64,000 nt of DNA, from the NCBI GenBank assembly GCA_041671505.1, contig JBAZBK010000005.1, forward strand, positions 186,001 through 250,000, in the 5' to 3' direction. The notes under the pieces are model-generated. The model saw only the letters and a program-made list of their open reading frames with translations, did no database searches and was not told where the DNA came from. The DNA is from JACPDH01 sp041671505. GTDB lineage: Bacteria; Acidobacteriota; Thermoanaerobaculia; Gp7-AA8. The position numbers and the translations under genes were made by a program. Positions 52,520-59,233 of this stretch are shown here, piece by piece (position 1 is the stretch's first letter; each line of letters begins with the position of its first letter).

Positions 52520-52525
52520 ATTGTA
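52520..52525 (-). promoter_or_regulatory. Possible leaderless promoter -10 box
   Basis: TACAAT on the minus strand ends 7 bases before ATG 52512, the same spacing as at 31943-31948. No ribosome binding site lies between and no good -35 box is seen. Confidence 0.4.
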
Positions 52526-52591
52526 CGGGCGATGCGAGCATCGGTGGAGTGCAATGGCACCATTTGCGTTCGACGTCTCGGAGGGATGTCA

Positions 52592-52877
52592 GAAGGTAGC
52601 CGGGGGTCGCCTCGCGCAGCGGGGCGACCCCGGGACTCGAAGGCGAGGACGCGTGCACCCCAGCGGGGTGCCAGCGATTACACAGGTGCCCCGCTCTGGC
52701 ACCCCTGCCGGGGTGCGAAACAATTCTCGCTCTATCACCCCGGGTCTCCCCGCTTCGCGGGTCGACCCGGGGCTACCTTCTTGCACGCCTCCGGCGTGCG
52801 GAGCGTCGCGACGTTGAGATCCTCGGCTGGCTTAGCCTTCCGTGAACGCAACAGGGGCGCGGCATGCCGCGCCCCTG
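52592..52877. repeat. Nested hairpin repeat without heptad arms, plus terminator
   Basis: AGAAGGTAGCC with GGGGTCG near 52592 pairs with CGACCC and GGGCTACCTTCT near 52783. Two inner GCACCCC stems with ends GGGGTGC lie at about 52663-52715. A perfect 26-bp palindrome at 52852-52877 (arm CAGGGGCGCGGCA) follows and can terminate the minus-strand transketolase-like gene. No gene is seen in this 398-bp spacer. Confidence 0.65.
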
Positions 52878-52910
52878 CGAACGTCAATCGGTGACTTCGA
52901 GTTTCTCGCC

Positions 52911-55301
52911 CTACACGTGCGCCAGCTCGGGCTTGCTCGTCCCGCGCGCGGCTCGCCGCGCGTCCCCGTACTTCAGGATCGAGCGGTACTGCCCTTCCCC
53001 GTCGAGCCCCGCCTCCGCGATCACGTGCGCGCCCTGGCCGCTGCCGAGGAAATGCCCGTGCTGGTACGGATGAAGCGACATCGAGCGGCCGAGGTCGGAG
53101 CGGATCCAGCGATACATCGTCGCCATCGTGAAGCCGGTGATTCCCATCGCCTCCTGCGCGCTCGCCTCGGGGAAAATCCGTGCGCGCTCCGCCACCGAGA
53201 GCATGTCGAACAGCTCCGTGCTCGCGATGTAGTAGACGTCGAGATCGATCCCGTCGCGAACCAGGCGCGGAAGCGCCTCCTCGACGAACGCGTAGGCGAC
53301 GCCTGACTCCTGGAGGACGATCGTGCCGTCGGCCTTACCCTTCGCCTTGCGCAGGCAGTAGACGCCGCGCGTCGCGTCGTGCGCCGGAGCGAGGCCGAGC
53401 GCCGCGCGATCGGGAACCTTCTCGTTCGGGCGCGTGACGAACGGCACGATCACCGCCGGGCGCTTCGCGAGCGCCGCGGAGAAGAGCGGGAAGATCTCTG
53501 CCGGCTCCCACGGCGTGAGCGTGATCATCGTGCCGGGAGGGAAGTTCTCCTGCAGCAGCTGCAGCGGCTGCGGGTCGGCGTGCGTCGGCCCGTCCTCGCC
53601 CGTCTTGAGTCCCGCGTGCGCGCAGATCAGGATCATCGGCTTGTAGGGCTCGTGCGCGATCACCTCGCGCGCCTGGTTGCCGATCGCGTGAAGGCGCATG
53701 GCGATGTGTCCGAGCGGCGCGATGAATGCGCCGTACGACGACGCGACGCCGATATGCGCGCCGAACGCCGCGAGGCCCGAGAGCACGCCGCTGATCGCGT
53801 CCTCGCAGATCCCGCCGATCGCGAGCGTGCGCGAGTCGCTGTTCGTCTGCGCGTTGTAGAAGCCGCCGGGGAATCCCTTCGCTCCCTCGTTCACCGAGGT
53901 CGATCCGAGAAGGTCGGCGGCGGAGACGAAGATCGAGCCCTTGCTGACCTTGTTGTAGAAGCCGATCGTCTTGCCGAGCGCGGAGCGGAGCGTCGTCGAG
54001 GTGCCGGGAGCGAGCATCAGCTCCTCCGGGATCTTCCCCTCCTGCGCCGCCTCGTAGACCGTGTCGATCACCCGCTCGGGCGCGCGTAGCGTCCGCTTGT
54101 GCGCGTCGAGGCGCTCGGTCGACTTGCGTAGCCGCGTCGACAGCGTATCGACGACGCCGCGGTTCGCCTCGAGGACCTCGCGGAGAACGCTGAGCGACTG
54201 CCAGAAGCAGCTCTCGACCGTCGCCGTGTCCTTACCCGCCGCGCAGCGCTGCAGCCCGGGCTCGCAGCTCGGAACCTTCAGGTCGGCCTCGTTCATCATC
54301 GGCTCGAGCGCGTCGTAGAAGCCGCCGGTGCACATCTTGTGTCCGGCGCCATGCGAGGCTCGCCCCTCGATGCCGTACTGCCATCCTTTCACCGTGCGGT
54401 AGACGATCGCCGTCGGCTGGCCGTTGTCGATCGCGAGCGCCTTGCGCTGCGCCGCCACGACCTGCTGGAAGTCCTTGCCGTCAGGGACGAGGATGACGTT
54501 CCAGTCGTTGATGTGGAAGAACTCCGCCGGCTCCCACTGAACGTAGTCGCCGCGCAGGTCGCCCTCGCGCGTGACGCGCTCGGAGTCGATCGACGCCTGG
54601 TTCCAGTCGAGATGAAGGATGACGTTCCCGAGCGACGCGGTGCCGGCGAAGGCGACCGACTCGGCGACGCGGCCGGGAGTGAGGCCCCCCTCTCCCTCGA
54701 TGATGTGCACCTTTGGCGCGTGCCCCGCGCCGAACGCGTCGATCGCGCCGAGACCGAGCCCCATCGACGAGGCGACGCCGACGCCCGAGGCACCGGTCGC
54801 GAGCTTCACGAATGGAGTGGCCGGCGTCGGATGCCCGTCGAGCGCCTTCGCGCGGAACTGGCGGAAGAGCGGCGTGTCGATCGTCGGGTTGCGGCGGAAG
54901 CCGAGGAGGTCCTCGAGGCGCAGCTGGTAGGCCTCGTTAGGCGGAAGCAGCTCCGGCGAGCCGATGCGAACGATCTCGTTGCGAAGCGCCCACATCGCGT
55001 ACAGCCCCATCGCCTTGTGGCCGGCGGCGTAGGAGATCATGTCGGAGTCGCGCCGGTCGGGGCGCGACACGTCGTACTCCATCGCGTCGAAGAGAAGCGC
55101 GGCCACGATTCTTCCCGATGAGATCGACCCGCCCGGGTGGCCCGACATCGGGACGTAGTTGTAGAGGATCGCGCAGAGCGACCTGTAGAGGGCGTCGAAC
55201 GACTCGAAGCCCGCGAGCTCGCTGCGCGAGAGCGGCTGCGGCGCTCCCTCCTGCGTGATGTCGATGAACAGCGTGCTCCGCTTCACGAACGGTTCCTTCA
55301 T
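52911..55301 (-). CDS. Divergent transketolase-like enzyme
   Basis: The 796-aa protein starts at ATG 55301 behind CGGAGAG; the frame runs on to 55403 without support. It aligns with the transketolase/pyruvate-dehydrogenase E1 superfamily: PMSGHPGGSISSGR, a Gly-Glu-Gly-Gly motif GEGGLTPGR in place of the normal GDGxxxEG, and LHLDWNQASIDSERV. The second half has CAHAGLKTGEDGPTHADPQ. The length is about 120 aa more than the tkt at 23030. The changed thiamine-diphosphate motif suggests a different substrate or weak activity. It ends far from, and is read with, the aminotransferase at 55339 (37 bases apart). Confidence 0.82.
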   Translation of the reverse strand: MKEPFVKRSTLFIDITQEGAPQPLSRSELAGFESFDALYRSLCAILYNYVPMSGHPGGSISSGRIVAALLFDAMEYDVSRPDRRDSDMISYAAGHKAMGLYAMWALRNEIVRIGSPELLPPNEAYQLRLEDLLGFRRNPTIDTPLFRQFRAKALDGHPTPATPFVKLATGASGVGVASSMGLGLGAIDAFGAGHAPKVHIIEGEGGLTPGRVAESVAFAGTASLGNVILHLDWNQASIDSERVTREGDLRGDYVQWEPAEFFHINDWNVILVPDGKDFQQVVAAQRKALAIDNGQPTAIVYRTVKGWQYGIEGRASHGAGHKMCTGGFYDALEPMMNEADLKVPSCEPGLQRCAAGKDTATVESCFWQSLSVLREVLEANRGVVDTLSTRLRKSTERLDAHKRTLRAPERVIDTVYEAAQEGKIPEELMLAPGTSTTLRSALGKTIGFYNKVSKGSIFVSAADLLGSTSVNEGAKGFPGGFYNAQTNSDSRTLAIGGICEDAISGVLSGLAAFGAHIGVASSYGAFIAPLGHIAMRLHAIGNQAREVIAHEPYKPMILICAHAGLKTGEDGPTHADPQPLQLLQENFPPGTMITLTPWEPAEIFPLFSAALAKRPAVIVPFVTRPNEKVPDRAALGLAPAHDATRGVYCLRKAKGKADGTIVLQESGVAYAFVEEALPRLVRDGIDLDVYYIASTELFDMLSVAERARIFPEASAQEAMGITGFTMATMYRWIRSDLGRSMSLHPYQHGHFLGSGQGAHVIAEAGLDGEGQYRSILKYGDARRAARGTSKPELAHV

Positions 55302-55338
55302 GGCGTTCTCTCCGGGCGGCCTTGGGGGCCGCGACAGC

Positions 55339-56682
55339 TCAGTAGAGGTTCTTTCCTTCGGCGACCCACGCGGCGAACCCGTCGCGGTCGCGCGATGCCT
55401 CATCGATCCGGCGGCAGGCTTCCTTCAGATCGTCCATGCCCGTCGCGATCGACATCCGCAGATAGTGCTTGCCCTCGCTTCCGACGCGGCCGAACGAGCG
55501 GCGGTCCATCGTCGCGAGGCGATACTGGTAGAGGAGAAAGTACTGGAACATCGTCGAAGGCGTCGTGCGCGCCTTCACGTCGACCGGGAGCTTTTCCCAC
55601 GCGGCGATCACGCCGAGGCGCGCGAGCAGCCCGCCGATGTTGGGGAAGGCGTAGAACGCGCCGCCGGGCTTCTGGCAGCTCACCCCGTCGATCGCGTTGA
55701 GCGCGGCGATCACGACGTCGCGCCGCTCCTCGAACGCCGTGACCATCCTGCGGATCGCCACCGGGCTCTCGGGCGACTCGATCGCGAGCTTCGCGCCGAG
55801 CTGCGTGAACGGCGGGACGCACGAGTAGTAATTGATGTTCAGGTTCTTGAATACCGCGGCCTCGTCCGCCGTCGGGAAGATCGCCCACCCGATGCGCCCG
55901 CCGGTCCACGAGTAGGTCTTCGACACTCCGGAGACGAGAATCGTCCGCTCGATCATCGACGGAAGCGACGCGATCGACACGTGCTTCTTCCCGTCGAAGA
56001 TGATGGCCTCGTAGACCTCGTCCGAATAGACGCGTACGTTAGGCGGCGCCTTCCGGAGGATCACCTCGGCGATCTCCTCGAGCTGCGCCTGCGTCGCGAC
56101 GCCCCCGGTCGGATTCGACGGGAAGTTCAGGTAGATCAGCTTCGTCCGGTCCGTGATGAGCGGCTCGAGCTCGGCCGCGCCGAAATTGAAGCCCGACGCC
56201 TCGTCGAGGTGAAGCGGTACCGGCCGGAGACCGAGGTAGCGGGTGAACGACTCGTAGATCGGAAAGCCCGGGCTCGGGTAGATCACCTCGTCGCCCGGGT
56301 TGCAGTACGCCTCCTGGCAGAAGCCGATCGGCGGCTTCGCTCCCGGGAAGACGACGACGCGGTCGGCGGACAGTTCGAGCCCGCGGGCGCGACCCATCGA
56401 CTCGGCGATCGCCTGCCGCAGCGAAAGGATCCCCTGCGGGTCGGTGTAGTGCGTCATGTCGAGGTCGAGCTGGCGCTTGACCTCGTCGCGGATGTGCGCC
56501 GGCAACGGGAAATCGGGCTCTCCCAGGTTGCACTTGATGACGCGGTGCCCCTCGTCTTCGAGGCGCTTGATGTGCGGTCCGATCTTGAACGCGTTCTCGG
56601 TGTCGATCAGCTGCACACGGTCGGAATAGAGGCTGCGCGAGCCGGTGGCATCGATACGCGACGTCTCGAGGGCGGTACTCAT
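55339..56682 (-). CDS. Pyridoxal-phosphate-dependent aminotransferase, class I fold
   Basis: The 447-aa enzyme has the class I/II aminotransferase motifs: NLGEPDFPLPAHI, THYTDPQGILSLRQ, FPSNPTGGV, YSDEVYEAI, and the Lys-binding motif SGVSKTYSWTGGRIGW (the Lys holds the cofactor). GGAFYAFPNIG is also typical. It moves an amino group between an amino acid and an oxo acid, most like the aspartate/aromatic or LL-DAP group. It precedes the transketolase-like gene in one transcription unit (37-base gap), so the two may work in one route; the substrate is not known. Confidence 0.92.
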   Translation of the reverse strand: MSTALETSRIDATGSRSLYSDRVQLIDTENAFKIGPHIKRLEDEGHRVIKCNLGEPDFPLPAHIRDEVKRQLDLDMTHYTDPQGILSLRQAIAESMGRARGLELSADRVVVFPGAKPPIGFCQEAYCNPGDEVIYPSPGFPIYESFTRYLGLRPVPLHLDEASGFNFGAAELEPLITDRTKLIYLNFPSNPTGGVATQAQLEEIAEVILRKAPPNVRVYSDEVYEAIIFDGKKHVSIASLPSMIERTILVSGVSKTYSWTGGRIGWAIFPTADEAAVFKNLNINYYSCVPPFTQLGAKLAIESPESPVAIRRMVTAFEERRDVVIAALNAIDGVSCQKPGGAFYAFPNIGGLLARLGVIAAWEKLPVDVKARTTPSTMFQYFLLYQYRLATMDRRSFGRVGSEGKHYLRMSIATGMDDLKEACRRIDEASRDRDGFAAWVAEGKNLY

Positions 56683-56779
56683 GCGGGGGGCTCCTCTTCT
56701 GAGCTCAACTCGTCCGCGCCATCATCGATGCACCGCCGGGCCGGGCAGGGTGCGAAATGTCACATGAAGGCGTGACGGA

Positions 56780-56988
56780 CGAGGCGAGAGGCGAAAGGCG
56801 AGAGGCGAGAGGACGCTACGCGCAGCGAGTTCGTAGCGCCGGCGTCCCGCCGGCATCCTCGCGGGCGTCCTCGCCCGCGAGGCCCGGTCGACCGCTCGAC
56901 GGCGAGACGCCGTCGAGCCTGCCCGCGGGACGCGGGCGCTACGAATGGCCTGCTCATCGCCTCTCGCCTGTCGCCTCTCGCCTGCCTC
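56780..56988. repeat. Heptad element, GGCGAGA family, between divergent genes
   Basis: Arms at 56780-56813 and 56949-56988 flank a core (56830-56946) that begins TTCGTAGCGCC, ends GGCGCTACGAA and holds further inner stems. Unlike other copies it is not next to a stop codon but between two divergent starts, and it ends one base before the ric operator site. Confidence 0.75.
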
Positions 56989-57030
56989 ATGACCTAAGTC
57001 ATCGCCCTCCCCTGCCACGCTGCGTACCCT
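56989..57030 (+). promoter_or_regulatory. ric promoter with DNR/FNR-type site ATGAC-CTAA-GTCAT
   Basis: The near-palindrome (56989-57002) has arms ATGAC/GTCAT with a 4-base spacer. TACCCT at 57025-57030 can be the -10; transcription start near 57037 puts the site at -41.5. This matches the spacing of NO-responsive DNR/NNR boxes (TTGAC-N4-GTCAA). Confidence 0.58.
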
Positions 57031-57056
57031 CGGATCGTCTGAGAGGAGAACAACCC

Positions 57057-57788
57057 ATGACCATCAGCCCGAACGACCTCGTCTGCGATCTCGCGATCAA
57101 CAACCGCTCCGCGATTCCCGTGTTCGAGCGGCTCGGCATCGACTACTGCTGCAACGGACAGCGCCCGCTCGCGCAGGTCTGTGAGTCGGCTGGCCTCGAC
57201 GCTGCGGCGATCATCGACGAGCTTTCCCGCACGACCGAGCCTGCGCAGCTTGCGCTTCTCACGAGCAAACCGCTCGGCGAGCTCTGCGCCTATATCGTCC
57301 GCTACCACCACCAGATCACCAGGGACGAGCTCGAGCGCCTCGGCGGACTCGCCGCGAAGGTCGCGACGCGCCACGGCGAGAATCATCCGGAGCTCGCCGG
57401 CGTCGCCGACGCCTTCCGCCGGCTCAACGACGACATGCTCCCCCACATGATGAAGGAAGAGTCGATCCTCTTCCCCTTTGTCGCGCAGCTCGAGAGGGAG
57501 CTCGAGAGCGGCTCGCAGCTGACGCCTCCATTCTTCGGCACGGTGCAGAATCCGATCCGGATGATGCTCGCCGAGCACGACGTCGTCGGCGACATCCTGC
57601 GGGAGCTTCGCGCCCTTTCGAACGGCTATCAGGTCCCCGAGGATGGCTGCACGTCGTATCGCGCGCTCTACGACGGCCTGTCGGCGCTCGAGCTGCTCAC
57701 GCACGAGCACATTCACATCGAGAACAACATCGCGTTTCCCCGCGCGGTCGAGCTCGAGTCGAAGGCGGTTGCGCTCGTTCGCGCCTGA
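57057..57788 (+). CDS. ric: Iron-sulfur cluster repair di-iron protein (RIC/YtfE/ScdA)
   Basis: The 243-aa protein starts at ATG 57057 behind GAGAGGAGAA. The N-terminal ScdA-type domain has FERLGIDYCCNGQRPLAQVC (residues about 21-40). The hemerythrin-like part carries RYHHQITRDEL, THEHIHIENN and PHMMKEESILFPF, with the His and Glu that bind two iron atoms. RIC repairs Fe-S clusters damaged by nitric oxide or peroxide. The promoter has a DNR/FNR-type box, in line with induction by NO or low oxygen. Confidence 0.95.
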   Translation: MTISPNDLVCDLAINNRSAIPVFERLGIDYCCNGQRPLAQVCESAGLDAAAIIDELSRTTEPAQLALLTSKPLGELCAYIVRYHHQITRDELERLGGLAAKVATRHGENHPELAGVADAFRRLNDDMLPHMMKEESILFPFVAQLERELESGSQLTPPFFGTVQNPIRMMLAEHDVVGDILRELRALSNGYQVPEDGCTSYRALYDGLSALELLTHEHIHIENNIAFPRAVELESKAVALVRA

Positions 57789-57815
57789 AGGGGCGGATCG
57801 GCACGACGGATAGCG

Positions 57816-57851
57816 GCCCCGGAAGCGGCGCCTCGCGGCCCGCTCCGGGGC
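57816..57851 (+). terminator. Terminator-like hairpin of ric
   Basis: GCCCCGGA (57816-57823) pairs with TCCGGGGC (57844-57851) over an inner GC-rich stem and is followed by TGTTCATTTCTCG. Confidence 0.6.
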
Positions 57852-57867
57852 TGTTCATTTCTCGCTC

Positions 57868-57899
57868 GATCGAGTGATGCAACGCACGAGATCGAGTGA
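57868..57899. promoter_or_regulatory. Two direct repeats GATCGAGTGA, 22 bp apart
   Basis: Identical 10-mers at 57868-57877 and 57890-57899 are two helical turns apart, upstream of the gene at 57996. This is the layout of a site for a regulator binding as two units on one face. Confidence 0.35.
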
Positions 57900-57995
57900 C
57901 TACATCCATTGCCGGAAGCAGGATGCTAGAGCGACAGTATCGTCCAGAGGGCCCGGCGTCAGGCAGTCGCCGGCCGCGCCCGAGAGGAGGCTGCC

Positions 57996-58565
57996 GTGAC
58001 CACGCTTTCCTGGACCATTACGCTCGCAGTGCTGCTCGTAGCTGCCGCGATGGTGGCGCGCTACGCGTACCTCTACACCCGCCTCACAGGTAAGCGTGTG
58101 CTGACCTGCCCGGAAACGGGAGAGTCGGTCGGCGCCGATCTCGACGTGAACCGGGCCGCGACCGCGGCACTCCTCGGCGGCAAGCCTGCCCTCAGCCTCA
58201 CCGACTGCACGCGCTGGCCCGAGCGGGCCGGATGCGATCAGGCCTGCCTCCACCAGCTCGAAGGCGCTCCCGCGTCGTGCAAGCTCCAGGACCTCCTCGC
58301 CGAGTGGTATCGCGGCCAGAAGTGCGCCTTCTGCAGGACGACCTTCACCGAGATCAACTGGATCGATCACAAGCCGGCCCTTCTCGCCCCCGACCTTCGC
58401 ACGATCGAGTGGAAGGACGTGCGCCCGGAGATGGTCGACCTCGTGCTGAGCACTCACGGCGCCGTCTGCTGGAACTGTCACATCGCCGAGTCGTTCCGGC
58501 GCGAGCATCCCGAGCTCGTCACCGATCGAAGATTTGCCAAACAGAACAGCGCGACCCATCATTGA
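57996..58565 (+). CDS. Membrane-anchored protein with CXXC motifs and one c-type haem motif
   Basis: The 189-aa protein starts at GTG 57996 behind GAGAGGAGG. One N-terminal helix (about 5-25) anchors it. The rest has LTCPETGESVGADL, SLTDCTRWPERAGCDQACL, KCAFCRTTF and finally GAVCWNCHIAESFRR. CWNCH has the CXXCH form of c-type haem attachment, but the topology (positively charged R/K after the helix) leaves open whether this part is periplasmic; a zinc site is the alternative. The Cys-rich plan recalls thiol/metal relay proteins. It sits between ric and hypC and probably belongs to the same anaerobic/repair group, by context only. Confidence 0.68.
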   Translation: MTTLSWTITLAVLLVAAAMVARYAYLYTRLTGKRVLTCPETGESVGADLDVNRAATAALLGGKPALSLTDCTRWPERAGCDQACLHQLEGAPASCKLQDLLAEWYRGQKCAFCRTTFTEINWIDHKPALLAPDLRTIEWKDVRPEMVDLVLSTHGAVCWNCHIAESFRREHPELVTDRRFAKQNSATHH

Positions 58566-58596
58566 TGGGGCGCCGCAGCGATCCCGGAGGTGAAGC

Positions 58597-58791
58597 ATGG
58601 TGCATTCGAGGCACGAAGCTGACGCAAAGGGCGCGGTCGAGGCCGATTTCGAGCTGATCGACGTGATCGAGGCGGCGGAAGTTCTCGGATATCAGGGACG
58701 CGGACGCGAAGAGCACAGCGGCGAGTCGAGTCCGGAAGCGATCGACGAGATCGAGGTCGACATTCTCGAGGAGGTCGGAGCAGCCCGCTGA
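58597..58791 (+). CDS. Small acidic protein of unknown function
   Basis: The 64-aa protein starts at ATG 58597 behind CGGAGGTGA, 31 bases after the preceding gene, and is followed by a terminator. It is strongly acidic (FELIDVIEAAEVLGY, EIDEIEVDILEEV-like segments) and helical, with no Cys. The ribosome binding site and context support a real gene; I recognise no family. It may be a small partner of the membrane protein upstream. Confidence 0.5.
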   Translation: MVHSRHEADAKGAVEADFELIDVIEAAEVLGYQGRGREEHSGESSPEAIDEIEVDILEEVGAAR

Positions 58792-58850
58792 TCGACATCG
58801 ATCGGCGAGCGGGTTCGAGAGTGATCGACTGCTCGACACTGCCGTAGTCA

Positions 58851-58879
58851 GAAAGGGCGCGCACCATGCGCGCCCTTTC
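58851..58879 (+). terminator. Intrinsic terminator
   Basis: A 13-bp stem with arm GAAAGGGCGCGCA (58851-58863) and 3-base loop, followed by GTTATTG. It ends the plus-strand transcript. Confidence 0.75.
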
Positions 58880-58893
58880 GTTATTGAAACACA

Positions 58894-58919
58894 AAAGCGC
58901 ACCCGGGGAGGTGCGCTTT
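58894..58919 (-). terminator. Intrinsic terminator of hypF-hypC
   Basis: AAAGCGCACC (58894-58903) pairs with 58910-58919. Read on the minus strand it is followed by TTGTGTTTC. It lies 25 bases after the hypC stop. Confidence 0.7.
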
Positions 58920-58943
58920 CGTTCGATTCGTTCTGTGCGTTCG

Positions 58944-59219
58944 TTACCGCGTCGCGGCGTCCAGATCTGCGCAGACGTCGATCGCCATCGGGTCCTCGCC
59001 CGCCTCGCCGAGCAGCACTTCATAGAGCCCGAGGACGTCGAGCACCTCGTTGTCGGGGATGCGGCGAACCGCCTCGCCCGCGTGCTCGATGATGTGATCG
59101 CCAGGCGCGATCGGTTCGACGAGCTTTGCAAGGCTGACGGTGCGCTGAACTCCCCAGCAGTCGATGACCGCCATTCCGTCAGCGACGCGTAGAACTCTCC
59201 CGGGCATTCCTAGACACAT
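58944..59219 (-). CDS. hypC: Hydrogenase maturation chaperone HypC
   Basis: The 91-aa protein starts with MCLGMPGRVLRV, the exact HypC/HupF signature in which the N-terminal Cys is essential. LVEPIAPGDHIIEHAGEAVRRI matches the family's second half; the C-terminal 25 residues are an extension compared with many HypC. HypC holds the hydrogenase large-subunit precursor and passes the iron-cyanide-CO fragment together with HypD. It begins 14 bases after the hypF stop. No hydrogenase, hypD or hypE is in the window. Confidence 0.93.
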   Translation of the reverse strand: MCLGMPGRVLRVADGMAVIDCWGVQRTVSLAKLVEPIAPGDHIIEHAGEAVRRIPDNEVLDVLGLYEVLLGEAGEDPMAIDVCADLDAATR

Positions 59220-59233
59220 GACTGATCTCCTTC

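Noticed and set aside
52512..52563. Start at 52563 for the CPCC protein
   Set aside because: The -10-like TACAAT lies inside this stretch and no ribosome binding site precedes 52563; 52512 is preferred, though not proven.
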